From: Micromussa lordhowensis
Lineage: Eukaryota; Cnidaria; Anthozoa; Scleractinia; Lobophylliidae
NCBI GenBank assembly: GCA_964020085.1
Contig: OZ026608.1
Location: forward strand, 16,697,479 to 16,761,478
Length of the DNA: 64,000 bases
Direction: 5' to 3'
Part shown: positions 1 to 11,706 of the stretch, in pieces
How the letters are laid out: each line of letters opens with the position of its first letter
Numbering within the stretch: the stretch's first letter is position 1
Made by a program: the position numbers and the translations under genes
Notes under the pieces: model-generated
What the model was told of the DNA's origin: nothing
Database searches by the model: none
The model's input: the letters and a program-made list of their open reading frames with translations, nothing else

Positions 1-519
1 GTCAAATACAAAATGAATGGTGATTGCTGCGTTTTCAAATTTCTCCGACGTAGTATGACGGAAAACAAAGTGATGCGTTTTCAGAGTGAAGCCTTCGTTT
101 TTCAGGAATATTTGAGAGTAGTTGAGTAAGAGTGAAAGAGTAGTTTACATGTCACAGAAGATAAAATGGAGCTGGGGAAAGTTAATGATTTAATGATCAT
201 GAATACACACGGCTTAAATATTTGCTAGAAATACCGAATAATCACAGATAGGTTAATACTCCGCTTATAAAGTTTGAAACGAAATGGAAGAGGAACGAAA
301 ATAAATAAAAACTCCCGGTAAAGGACTTTAGATGGGAGTCATATATAAATTAGACAAAATCATTGAGATAGTTGCAGAAATTCCGTATCATTGGACGAGA
401 TTCTGCCTTCCCGGAGAGTTTGAGTACAGTTGTATGCTTTCTTTGGTCTAGCAGAGTCGAATTCATACTATGCCGAAGGTATTTGAAATCCAGGGCTAAG
501 CATACCGCCCACATTAAAC

Positions 520-750
520 CGTCACGAAAGCGGAGTTTTTCGAAAACGCTCTTGAAACCGGAGGAATTTGAAAACGCCGGCTTTGCGTGTTCTCGTGTGG
601 ATGGAAGACATTTTGAAAAAAGGGATTTTGAAAACGATGCCGTCACGATAATAATGTGATTTCCCTGACCGAATTTTCGTCAAAGACAAATCCAAACTGA
701 CCGGTGATTTTTGGGATTTAAAATTTCTCCGGCGTAGAGTGGACGAAAAA
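520..750 (+). repeat. Dispersed repeat, copy 1 (Fb-like, 'GAAAACG' rich)
   Basis: This segment is rich in GAAAACG/CGTTTTC words and contains a block reading close to GGAGGAATTTGAAAACGCCG. The reverse complement of 3480-3775 matches it over roughly 230 bases with many substitutions and short indels. A shorter relative lies near 30910-31015 and another at about 30-60. It is probably a non-autonomous DNA element; no coding capacity is visible. Confidence 0.6.
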
Positions 751-3479
751 CATGCATGACTGAAACCTCCGTTTTCAAATTTGTAATGCCTCACATTCCA
801 AAAAGTGATACGAAACATCATTTATTTTTTGTACCTATTGACAAGGATTTCCCATATCTCGTCAAACTTTTCTGTATATGGATCTTTCCCTACTTATTTC
901 TTGTCGGGAAAATCCGTCTGAAAATTAAAGATATTAAATGAACAAATTACCTTCCGGATTGCGGGTATTTTTTGTTTAGTTGTTTCTGTTAATTTCCTGC
1001 CGCAAACACATTTTCGTCTTCAGAAATGAAACGTGTAATTTTCTGCAATAAAAGAGAACTTTTCTTAAGTATAAACACGGCGAAATCTCGTCTTAGAAAC
1101 CAACAAAATTAATCACAAGGGTATAATACAAAAAGCTCTTTTCCTCGATACCGATTAGAAGATTAAGGGTTAAAGTTTGCTCTTTATGAATTCGGTAATC
1201 CTTCATCTTTGCCTTCTTTCAAGAAAAATGTTTTTAGTTTTACAGGATGCTAGAAGTTGTACACTTTTTGTTTGCTTTTAGTCAGCAAAATAAAATGGAA
1301 ATCTCAATTCTACTCTTGGGGAGAAAATAAAAGGGAATTGGAATTCACGAATGCTATTAATTTACTGTGGAAAGAAGTTTGCTATTCGAGAGAAAGGAAA
1401 AACACTTCGACTCTTGTGGCTCATTGTAGTTTTCTAATCAATTATATGTACCCTGGCGAAGAAGGAAACTTAATTAGTGCAAACTGTAAGCAAGATAAAG
1501 CGAATGCCGCCTGGTTGGTTGTTTTTGGCAATAAGCCTGGAGTTTGTGTTGTCGTAATAGGTTGTGTTACCACCAGCTGCCTGTCAAGGAAGGAATTCAA
1601 ACGTTGGCTGCCAGAGTTGCGACACCTAGCTACATATAGTTGTTTATAAAAGGAGATTTTCAGCATTTGGGCGGATTTCGTCGCTGTATTTAAGACCTTG
1701 GAGTGATTTCCTCCAACGATTTTTACATCAGTCAGCTTGAGAAGAGTTCTCCAAAACCACTACCCTGCAGGTAAATATAAATATATAAAAAGCAAATATG
1801 GTAAAAATCGTACATTTAAGCAACATTTCTGTGAGTACCTTTTAAGATCAGAGTAGCCTCTTCCACGAAAAACATTCTCTGAGATGTTGTCAATATCCCG
1901 TGACAAAATCATGTACTGTAAGATAATTTTCACGAAATAATTATTACTTCAACTTTGTTCCTTTGTATTATAGTTTTGTATCAATCTTTCCCGAAGTTAT
2001 TGGATCAGCAATATATGTAAAGAGTACCATACGCTAGGAGACTAACATCGTTCACTAATTATACCGCGGTGTTATTTTTATTATTAACAATTTCACAAGT
2101 CGTAAAAACTCGACAAATTAATCGCGCGCAAAAAAATTTATGCGCTCGACGATTAAAGGTACACACCTAGTAAAAACATGTTTGCAATATGTGGCACACA
2201 TTTTAGATCATTATCGCAAATCCGTGCTCATTTTTCAAGCTTCCAAAGTTAAAAGCAAATTTACAGACACAAAGATATAGTTTTGTTTGACAAGTTTTTA
2301 TGTGACATTCGCTTTTATTTGCTTGAATTACAACGATATATGAGAAGTTTTCTTTGAAAAGCCTCTTTGCTCATGAAAAGGCACACAGTCTGTGAACTAA
2401 CTCAAGTAGCTTTACAAGCAAAAATAAAGAACATTCAAGTGACAAATACATGCACTCATGTCCAGGGCTAAACGTGAAAACTTTTCAGAGAATTGTCAAA
2501 TCTGTTGCTTAATAACTTGCGCGATCTTTCTCGAAGAGTCATCCAAAATTTATGAAAAAAGTACTTTAGAGTTGCTCACAAACTCCCCCAGAACGTTTCC
2601 ACTTTCTGCCGGCGAGTTTCAAGATAAAATATACGCTGTATGTAAAAGTTCGTAAGCTTTCTAAGCTTTTTTCTGGTGTAATCTTATATTGCAACTGGAC
2701 CAGTTAAATATCTTAGACCTCAATTATAACTAATTTGTTTTCTCTTGGCCCAAAGGCAAATCGTATCGTATTTTGAAACAGTAAAAGTTGCGGTAACTCT
2801 CACATGTAAAAATATCAACGGAGTCATACATTTGCTGACACGTTGGCATTCCAAATGACCCAATCTTCATCGGGAGTCTTCGACAAGGTTCGGAAATCAT
2901 TCCCAAAATACAAAAGTGTTCGGAGAATTTAGTCTAGCCGTAAGCTGACCAATGTAAACATTAAAACATGTTGCAATGTTGCAATTTGTCAAAGTAGATA
3001 GAAGTTGGAAAAAGCTGCTCTACGAGAAAAAAATTTCTCGAAACATCCTTATGTCATGTTTACAGAGCGCGACAGTTCCTTGCGAGTTTCAAAGTGGGCA
3101 GTCGCTAATTTATTACAAAGTGTCTGGACCGTTAATTTTTACAGAATACGACAGCACTTCGTTTAACCGGATAAGTTCCGGCAATTTAAACCATACTTTC
3201 TCAAACTCATTGATAATTGATCCGTCAAATTTAAACCGAGGGAAATTAAGCTTATAAGCACGGCGGTGTTTAAATATCTGATTTGAATCAGCAAAAGGTC
3301 TACTGTTTCATTTCTTCATCTTCTTTTTAGGTTTAGTCAGTCGATTGAGAAGATTTACCCAATACTCGAGACATATTTTAAAAACATCATCAACTTCGTC
3401 AAACTGAAATACTCCGCTGCGCGCCGCATTTTTAACTCTTTTCTCGGATCCTGTCTATACTACGCCGTAGAAATTAAAA

Positions 3480-3775
3480 AAAAAAACGTTTTCACTCAGA
3501 AAACGCATCAAATGTTTTCCAGTATCACCGCTGCGCCGGAGAAATTTGAAAACGCAACCGGATTACCGGTCATTTTGGATTTTTGTTTGAGGAAACCTCG
3601 GTTAGACGAATCATATGCCATGATTATGGCGATGTCATCGTTTTCGAGAAGCTCCGTTTTCAAAATAAAAGTGTTTCCGTCCTCTTCCACACTAACACTC
3701 AAAGCCGGTGTTTTCAAATTCCTCCGGTTGGAAGAGCGTTTTCCTGAAAAGCTCCGTTTTCGTGACAGATTTATA
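3480..3775 (-). repeat. Dispersed repeat, copy 2 (inverted relative to copy 1)
   Basis: Reading the minus strand gives the same ordered blocks as 520-750: an A/C/G-rich start, the GGAGGAATTTGAAAAC block, a CCAAAATGACCGGT block, and a final CAAATTTCTCCGGCG block. The two copies have opposite orientation and diverge by both substitutions and indels, so they are old. Open frames across it are by-products of the repeat. Confidence 0.6.
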
Positions 3776-5013
3776 TAGATGCATGGTAGGCCTAATCGTA
3801 GAAATAAAGTTGCGTTTTACAGTTTTGTCTGGCGTAGCTGGATGGGGCCTCGGTGTTTGCAAAAGTGCAAAACCAAGGTCTCTTGTGGCTAATAAATTAC
3901 GTTTTGCTAAGAGGGAGGGGCCCCGTTTGATCTTGTTAGTCTGTCACCTTTATCTTGTCAGCGAGAATCGTTTAACTTTTATTCCGGCCGCCTTAGATGA
4001 TACAAACAAAACAAACGAAGACTTTTTTCCGGCAGATGCAAACTGTACCATACCGACTCATGTTTCACATCCGAAGACTTGCTTTCTTATAGAGAAGAGC
4101 CAGCCTAAGAAACATACGGTAAGTTTGCTTGTTTTAAGCCTTCTTAAAGTGATCAAGGTTTAATATTCGTTCCTTCAAATACTAGCTCATAGGGAGGCAA
4201 AAGACTGGTAAAATACTGAGAAGAAATTCATCAACGACGAAATATTTTCGTTGATGCCCTGCTAAACCAAATATGGGCCACATCTAAAATTGAAAGAAAT
4301 CTGTGAACCACGGAGACAAAAGAAGAATGAAAGTGTTATTTTAAAAAGAGGATTACTCCAAATATTAACAAAAGAAGGTCTCTATAGTTACCACTTCGCT
4401 GACTCATCAAACACGAAACTACAAAATAGAAAATGGAAGAAACTGGCTTTTTTAATTTTCATTATTTCTGCAAATGACTTATGTAGATGACTTTTAATTA
4501 TAAACTTAATTTCCTTCTAGTCAGGCAAGAAATTTAATTACGAGGTTTTGTATTTCCGTGTTGATTTTCTCCGCGAAATTTCTCCCTGCATGCCAGCTAT
4601 CGCCAGCCATGTATCTATCATACCAATTAATTGCAATTTCCTTTTTTCTGTCGTTAATTTTTGCATGGTTGTACTTTCCGTCGATTTCATTTAACTTGGT
4701 GCATGCATTATGTGTAAATAATCAAGGAATAGTACTAATTACGTTTTGAAATCGATTTTACACCGGAAGACAAAGTGCTTGGTTTTGCTATCACGATATC
4801 TCTCCAAGTAAGCCAGTTACATTTTCGGATTAGAAAATAACCCAAAGCAAATACGCACGCTGATTGGTTTAAAACCGTGTTTCTATAACTCGATAGAAAC
4901 ACAGAACTAGCACGAGCTGTTGACGTAATGATGGCGCGAACAAAGAGAATTTACATTTCGATGATCGAAGTAAACAAGTTGTTTTTCTTTTTCTTCGCCG
5001 CGGTATTTTCTAA

Positions 5014-5084
5014 AAGAAATAGAAAACATGTTCTCCGTGTTCCTATCGAGTTATAGAAACACGAGTGAAAGTTTGGGAGAACTC

Positions 5085-5115
<31 letters not shown>

Positions 5116-5116
5116 C

Positions 5117-5147
<31 letters not shown>

Positions 5148-5203
5148 CTTTCACTCGTGTTTCTATAACTCGATAGAAACACGGTACATGTTTTCTATTT
5201 CTT
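5014..5203. repeat. Long fold-back (hairpin) element
   Basis: A near-perfect palindrome of about 190 bases. The left arm carries AAGAAATAGAAAACATG, then a block ending in ATCGAGTTATAGAAACACG and AGTGAAAGTTTGGGAGAA. The right arm carries the reverse complement of each block in reverse order, with a spacer of about 20 bases. An extra copy of the TTCTATAACTCGATAGAAAC core lies just upstream near 4880. It is probably a MITE or the product of an inverted duplication. Confidence 0.75.
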
Positions 5204-5593
5204 AAATAGTTTTTCGATACATGTGTACTTAAGACTTAACGTCTTAAGACCGCAGGCTATAGAGGGTCGATATTGCTTGACACATGGAAATAAATTGCAA
5301 AAGTATTGCACTTTCGAGAATGGTTTCGCTTTTGATGGTTCGTCGATTTAGAATTTTGATTAAAAAAAATAGGTACAACCATTTTGGATCGCCTAAATTG
5401 TTTCTCAAAATGTTAAGGCAAAATAACGTGACATTTTTTATAATAATTCAATCAACTCCGTTACGTTATTCTCGACTTTACTAGGATGCGACTAGCCAAG
5501 GAAACTTTGTTTCTGACACAGCTGTAACAAGCAGAATTGACTGATTTACTAACAAGTTGTATCTGATTGATATTTTCCCTTAGTAAAGCCGAG

Positions 5594-8500
5594 ATGAAGG
5601 CACTTTGGCTTCTTGCTGGCGCGTTGCTGTTACGGCACCTGGTAACTAGTGCCCAAGGCTCTAGGAACTCCACTTCTCATTGCAGCGTTGATGCTCGTTG
5701 TCGCCGTTTGTTAAAACCAAGTGAATTCTGGGATACTAGATGCCAGCTAAATGGGTCTTCGCGACCAGTAGCGCCATTGGTTCTTTTTAAATCCTTGTAA
5801 GGAAGCAATTTTAGCCTTGTTTGGTTAAACAAATACATAGACAATTAGAATTAGAAGTGTAGCAGACTTAAGCAAATTGCATTGCGTGGACACTTCACCA
5901 CACTTTTTAGGTTGTGGTAATCTAAGAGACGCTTGTAATAAAGGATAGATTTGAACATTTAAATTATGACTTAGTCTTAAAGAGTTTCCCGTTTGAAGCA
6001 TGCAACATTTGTTGTGGACGCTTAATATATTTTTTTAAATTTTAATTTTTAAGTTGTTGCAACCCTTCGTTGGGACCCTAGTTACTCTTATATCAACTGT
6101 TAAAAATCATTAAATTTGGGTTATGATCGCACTGAAAGCCTTTTTTTCTAATGAAAGGGTGTTTTCCGTCATTTTCCAGGGATCTGTCTAGAAACAACCT
6201 TCAACACATACCCACGGAGTTTTTGCTGAATCAGAGTCAGTTGGTTAATCTGTAAGTGATTCTTGATAGAGTTGTAGGATATATCCTATGTTTGCATAGT
6301 AAATGGTTTGAACCCAGGAGTATCAGTAGTTCGTATAGTGTGATCGTCCGGGTGAGGGTAGTTCTGTAAAGAAAAGAACTGTTATTGGTGACTAACGTTT
6401 CAACAACCGGCGAAATCATCTTCAGAAATCATCTTCAGCGTCAAGTGAATAGTGCTTGTCAGTCGATGATGTTTTAAGTCTGGTTCGTAATAGAAAGTGA
6501 TTGGTCAGTTTAGCCATGATGGTATTGGCTGAAAGACTCGTGTAAAGTTTGTCATCAGTCATTAGTCGGTTTCGATCCGTCTATTGTTAATCGAATTGAA
6601 GTCCGTTTGTCAGTTTCGTTTAAGATAAGTCGTTTGTAGAGCGCCGATATCTGTTAACAGGCGTTTGTTCTAGCTATCACCTTTCCAGAGTCAGTCGTTG
6701 AAAATAGTTCGTTCTATACTTTAAGCATTGAGCAGTATCCCAGTCAATGTTGTGGTTTGTCAGTTGATGATGAACAGCAATGTGATTGCTGCATCACCAT
6801 TTCTCGTGGCTCGTTTGTGTTCAGTCAGTCTCATTTCTATATTACAGCAGTATCCCTTACTCTCTTCAAGTAATGTACTAGCAAGAGAGGATGAGGGGTG
6901 TGAAAAGTTAGTCCCTCATTTATCGCTCACCTAGCGTTATGAGCAAGGTAGTCCCTAACAAGCTGTTTTTAGACCATTCCTGGTCTCAGAAATCCAAGGA
7001 GGTGCCAGAAATAACCAACCCTGTGTCGCAGATTTTGCTGCCGTCGACAGCCCATGATACTTTACACTGATTTTCATCCTTCACGAAGAAAAAGCCTCCC
7101 ATGACCGCTGTACATTTTATCACTATACCTTGCACAGCCCATAAAGTACAAGGAAAGCCATTTTTGCATTCTTTTTGTCCCTGTACTAACGACATAGGTT
7201 TTAGAACCTTTCTGTAAACTTTTACGTTGCGGAGAATTCGATACCATGGCCAAACTAACTTGGGGGGGATTGCCTTAGGAATAGGGTCTTAATGGGGGAT
7301 TAACTCTCACTTGATTAATAGCCCTAGGCCTCCATCCTCTCCTAGTTAAGGGCTAGTTTATATGTATCCTTCCCTTCTTTAATAGGAGGAGGCAGCATGG
7401 CCGAGTGGTCAGCGGTCGGACTCGCAACCCAGCGGTCCCAGGTTCGGGCTCCGTTCGGACCACTACCTGGATTTGTTTCACGGTAGCCCCGAGTTCAAAT
7501 CCTCGTCCAGTTATGTTCAATTAGAATGACTTGTTTCAGTTGTTTTTACCGGCCCCACTAGTCTTTGTGCTATAAACTCTGCCGAGGATAAATAAGGGTT
7601 ATTAATTTATTTTAATACATTAGCTCGGCATCATACATTTTTATTACAGATCGCCTGATATAGTTTTAACGCGAATTATATTTCAGCTCTCTGGCTTACA
7701 ACAACATCTCCTCTATAAAAGAAGGTGACTTCGGAAGTCTCCCTAACGTCACATTGTTGTGAGTATTCACTTAATACTCTTTCTATTGTAGCTCCAGTAC
7801 AGATAACCTTAATATCAACAACTAGGTGATAAGTGAACTTGAATTTGACTCTAAAAGCTCCATTTATTGGTCTGATTAGTTCACGCTAAGCAACATTGTA
7901 CATCTTTTACGTCCGGGGGTAGGGAGAGGGGGAACATATAAAAAAGACGGGCGTGCTCTTCGGAAATTTTGAAACCCCTAAGAGGTACCAATATCCTGTT
8001 TCGTGGGCGTGGCTTGAATTGTTTTCTCCCCTAAGAGGTACCAATTCTTACATAACACATCCCTGTCACGTAAAAGCTCTCACTGTGGACCTTTTGAGAC
8101 TTGACACCCTAAGAGGTACCAAAACAGCGTTTTTAACCCCCAAAAGGTACGCGAGCACCTCCGTCATCAGGGAGTATTCCCGGGCTTTTAAGCCCCTTGT
8201 GAAACCCTTTCATTGTGACACTGGGAGCGTGCGCAGTGGACTTTGGTTACAACTTCCCTCCTAGCACTCTTCCTCTTACTCAACGCACGAACAAAAAGAG
8301 AGAGCAATGGTGACGAGTTTGCCACCTGGGATCTTAAGGCTGGTTTGCACTGGTACAGAGCTAGAAGCCCAAGCAACAAGCACAGACGCAGAAAGGTGCT
8401 CTTAATTATCAACATCTCACTGCGTCTGTTTATGTTGCCTCTTCTTATGCGCCATTGAAAACGAGTCTTTACAGCTTTTGGTTTCCGCGGTTAGCTCCCG

Positions 8501-10201
8501 GTTGTCATGGAAACTAATCTTCCAGTTTTAGAAAAGAAATTTTAAACTTGGAACAAAATCAAGACAATTTGTTAGTTACCAAGCTCGTCATGCGGTGTCA
8601 CAACAGCATTTTATTTTCCCTCTGCTGGCAAATCGAAATAACGAATCACTCATCAATTAACTCAATGAAGTACATGTATGTCATTATTTTTTGACTGCCT
8701 AAACTCCGCCTTAATTTTGCGAAAGGTCACCTTTCAATATTATCAAGAATCGGAAAATTTGACACAAACTGTTCCCTTAAATAAACTTTACGGTTTATCG
8801 ACATCCTATTTACATTCCAGAGACCTGAGCTTTAATCCTTTGCAAAGATGGGACGGTGACGTCATCGGCCAGCTTCCGAACCTCACGACCTTAAAAGTTA
8901 CCGGAAATGCTTGGACGCCAGATAGCAACATCTTAAACCTGCCATCCCTAGGACGCATCAGTGGTGTTACATGGGGTGACGAATGCGCGAACTGTACGCT
9001 GGTCAGAGCGAATATTCCCAGTGGACTCACCCTTAGCTCGGAAAGTGGCAAGGACAGTCAAATAAAGAAGTTTGTCGAACATGGATTTCTTTCAATTTGC
9101 GGCAAGATTTTGAAATGTTATCCAAAATTTCGTAGGAAAATTACTAGCCCTGATGAAAGAGCAAAGGTGATAAACGTGCCGAAGAAACTCTTTTACACCT
9201 CATACGCCATGGGGGCGGTAGCCATCCTTCTTAATTTAATCGTTTTGATCACGGTATTTTCCTCGAGATCCCTCCGCCAGCGAACATCGATGCTTCTTAT
9301 TGCTAACATGGCAATTTGTGATGTCTTCATTGGAATCTATTCCATCATTGTTGGCGATTTGAACATCTTCAACTTTCTGTCCAACACGATCGACAAAAGG
9401 GAGACAGGCGAGGAGCTCGTTCTGGGGGGAGGTGTTCTCTGTCCACTTGCATCCACCATATTCACTTCAGCTGTTTGTGTGGCGGCTATGACCTCTCTTC
9501 TGCTTACAGTAGAGAAATACTGCTCCATAGTACACTGCATGAATCCTGACCGTCGCTTGAACAAAAAAATAGCTGCAGCATGCCTGCTGTTCTCGTGGGT
9601 TTTATCACTCAGCTACGCGCTGTCCCCTTTGCTCCATGTTCTGAATCTCTCTTACAGCGCAACAATGATGTGCAGTTTTCCAGTTGCTCAGGAGAACACA
9701 TTCCTAACCTGCCTGGGAATTCTCATCGCACTGTACATCGCTAACATCCCGTTATACGCGCGAATATTTCTGTTCGTGAGACGTTCGGGCTCGCATTTAG
9801 GAGTAAAGAGAGAAGCAGCCATCCTAAGGAAGATCGCTCTTGTTGTTGGCAGTAATTTTGTACTCCTGTTAACACCAATGATTCTGATCATCGCCTTTGT
9901 GCCTTCAGAGAACATCCACGATACGATTGAACTTAACAGTGATCATAACACCCAGATTTTGTTTGTGGTCGGCTTTTGGCTCCCTATCGCCTGTCTGGGA
10001 CTAAACTCCTGCATCAATCCCATTCTTTGTGCCTTCAGGCAGGGACAATTTGTCAAGCGGGTCAGAAAAGTTCTGAAATCGCACCGAATTCCTCCGTTTG
10101 TTGAAGCCCTCAGGAGACATGAAGGAACGTCGTCGATATCGCAGTTAAACACTTCCTCGTCTCAGATTGTTCTCTACAAGGTCACTCACTTCGAGAAGTA
10201 A
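5594..10201 (+). CDS. Leucine-rich-repeat class A GPCR (LGR/relaxin-receptor-like)
   Basis: Four exons: 5594-5796, 6180-6251, 7687-7758 and 8821-10201. All three introns are phase 2 with GT-AG ends, giving 575 residues. The ATG at 5594 begins a hydrophobic signal peptide (about 1-21) followed by a short Cys-containing region. Exons 2 and 3 each encode exactly one leucine-rich repeat (LDLSRNNL..., LSLAYNNI...), and exon 4 begins with a third (LDLSFNPL). A Cys-containing cap near residues 168-175 follows. Seven hydrophobic helices lie at about 240-262, 272-294, 322-348, 365-388, 408-432, 451-476 and 494-520. C323 and C400 fit the conserved extracellular disulfide. The TM3 end is E-K-Y in place of DRY, and TM7 has NPILC in place of NPxxY. 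These choices and the RQRTSMLL loop resemble LGR, glycoprotein-hormone and relaxin receptors. Only three repeats are present, far fewer than in vertebrate LGRs, so the ligand cannot be inferred. It is predicted to be a plasma-membrane receptor. Confidence 0.92.
7391..7605 (+). mobile_element. tRNA-derived SINE, family A (copy 1)
   Basis: Located in intron 2 of the GPCR gene. The head resembles a tRNA (GCATGGCCGAGTGGTCAGCG as an A-box region, then a B-box-like GGTTCGGGCTCC). It is followed by a tail with GTAGCCCCGAGTTCAAATCC. A second member with the same order of blocks is at 35590-35760. The head has Leu/Ser-tRNA-like features, but no intact cloverleaf can be drawn, so I call it a SINE. Confidence 0.65.
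7975..8152 (+). repeat. Cluster of short repeats (CCTAAGAGGTACC)
   Basis: Three near-identical copies of CCCTAAGAGGTACCAA lie near 7977, 8030 and 8109. A degenerate fourth (CCCCAAAAGGTACG) is near 8138. Spacing is irregular, about 30-80 bases, so it is neither a simple satellite nor a CRISPR-like array. It lies in intron 3 of the GPCR gene. Its function is unknown. Confidence 0.6.
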
Positions 10202-10606
10202 ATAGAGATCACCCGTGATATCATTATAACCAAACGTTCTACATTAAAAAAAAAACAACAACAAAACAAATAACTTATGTTATAATGCAGACCCCTTATT
10301 GAATACAACCGATGTACAATCGCTGTCATTAGCTGTTACTCTGTGATTACTCTTTTTTTGGTATGTGAAGTTTGTGTAACCATATAACAACTTGCACTAA
10401 AGAAAAAACCAAAAGCGTTAAATTTCATCTAAATGTACTTAACACAATTTCACGCGTCTACGCAGTGCGGACCTATATTTTCAGTCGTTGGTTTACGCGC
10501 TTTAAAGCCAATGCTTTAGATCTAGAAGACGACTTGTTTTATCCTAAAGAAAAATGAAGGTAAAAATTAGCATCGGTATAACTATTTATTCATTAAAATG
10601 CATTAA

Positions 10607-11190
10607 TTAAGGTGATTCCTCAGCATTGCATTGCGCATCCCTACTGCGCACGATTTTCGCGTCATCAGCGCGCACATGAACGCATGCGCGTACAAAACGT
10701 AAGAGATATCCCTCAAGCTAAGCTCGACAGTGAAATGAATGCTCTTTTTCACTTAAACGAGCACGGTGACCCCCACTTTGTAATGTATGAATTTAAATTA
10801 CACAAGGTCATCTGAAATATATCCTGATTTGAAGAAAAGTTTAAAATTGTGCTTAAAAATATGCTGCAAAGAACACGTCTTTGGATAGTACTGGGCATGT
10901 GTGCACGCAGAAAATTCTTAGGTTTTATACTATAATCGTAACTCCTGTTAACTAAAATGGTTTAAAATGTAAGTTCAGGGTCTACTTTGTTTAACTTCTC
11001 TAATAAAATAATCCAATAATTGCTCATCGATCGCAAAGTTGCCATAAAGGCCATCCACACTGCGCAAAAACGAGCGGCACAGTGACCCCTATTTTTTGTT
11101 GCATTTTTGTGATATACATAACATGATTACCAACTGGGTGAAATTGAGAAATTCTTTAACATTCCTTCTTTTTAAGTGGAATTACCTTAA
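10607..11190. mobile_element. TTAA-flanked non-autonomous DNA element (family 1, copy 1)
   Basis: It begins TTAAGGTGATTCCTCAG and ends with a degenerate reverse complement, GGAATTACCTTAA. The TTAA at each end fits the target preference of piggyBac-type transposases. Its 5' 190 bases align with the start of the element at 14173-14950. No transposase frame is visible, so it would be mobilised in trans. Confidence 0.6.
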
Positions 11191-11455
11191 GCTTAGGGTA
11201 CTACTGGCAATAAATGAGGTCATTAACAGCCTTTCCTTTGCATTGTATAACGTTTGACACAAGGGCCATTTCCAAGGCCATTACTTTGTAATGATTTAAG
11301 CTACAATTGCTGGAATTTGTAGGAGAGATTTTGGCACTAGGTTTGTTTTAGATCTTAAAGACGTTTCTACGCAGAATTCTTAATCCTTTTTCAATGAAGA
11401 TAAATTTATTGTTTCTATGAACGACAGTAGGTAAGATGGTAACAATCTTTATTCC

Positions 11456-11537
11456 TAGCCTGAAAATGAAGAATGATCGTCGCAGTATATTTTCCAATTT
11501 AAGCAATCGGAAAGAAGAAGCCTGAAAAAAAGTCAGA

Positions 11538-11569
<32 letters not shown>

Positions 11570-11706
11570 GATACCGGTGCGATGCTCTACCAACTGAGCT
11601 ATAAAGCCACACATTGGGAGCGAGATCAATTTATTGAGTTCATATCTTCCCGTGAGAATCTTAAATTGGAAAATTTACTGCGATGATCATTCTTCACTTT
11701 TATCTA
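11456..11706. repeat. Inverted repeat surrounding a tRNA-like sequence
   Basis: The left arm (about 11460-11511) reads GAAGAATGATCGTCGCAGTA then TTTTCCAATTTAAG. The right arm (about 11654-11702) is its reverse complement with a few changes. The tRNA-Thr-like sequence sits between the arms. This is unusual for a normal tRNA locus and suggests the whole cassette is a mobile repeat. Confidence 0.65.
11537..11608 (-). tRNA. tRNA-Thr (GGT)-like gene or pseudogene
   Basis: On the minus strand, 72 bases fold as a tRNA: acceptor GGCTTTA against TGAAGCT, a D-arm with GCTC/GAGC, and a T-arm ACGGG-TTCGAAT-CCCGT. A-box (TAGCTCAGTTGG) and B-box (GGTTCGAATCC) promoters are intact. The anticodon loop is CCGGTAT, giving anticodon GGT (threonine). 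Position 33 is C where U is nearly universal, and the acceptor has a mismatch at its end. Because it lies inside an inverted repeat, it could be a tRNA-derived repeat copy. Confidence 0.6.

Larger units (their letters stand above)
1..5593. other. Intergenic region without a recognisable gene
   Basis: AT-rich sequence upstream of the GPCR gene. Open frames are short and carry no domain I recognise. The longest, 1257-1649 (+), is cysteine- and serine-rich, lacks splice-consistent partners and is probably repeat-derived. Two inverted copies of a dispersed repeat (about 520-750 and 3480-3775) and a fold-back element (5014-5203) are listed separately. The rest shows homopolymer runs and nothing else I can support. 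Confidence 0.6.

Noticed and set aside
1257..1649. 130-residue open frame upstream of the GPCR gene
   Set aside because: No recognisable domain, overlapped by a similarly open minus-strand frame, and no splice partners; probably repeat-derived.
11348..11629. 93-residue minus-strand open frame
   Set aside because: It reads through the tRNA-Thr-like sequence (LVEHRTGIAEVTGSNPVEA is a common tRNA translation artefact).
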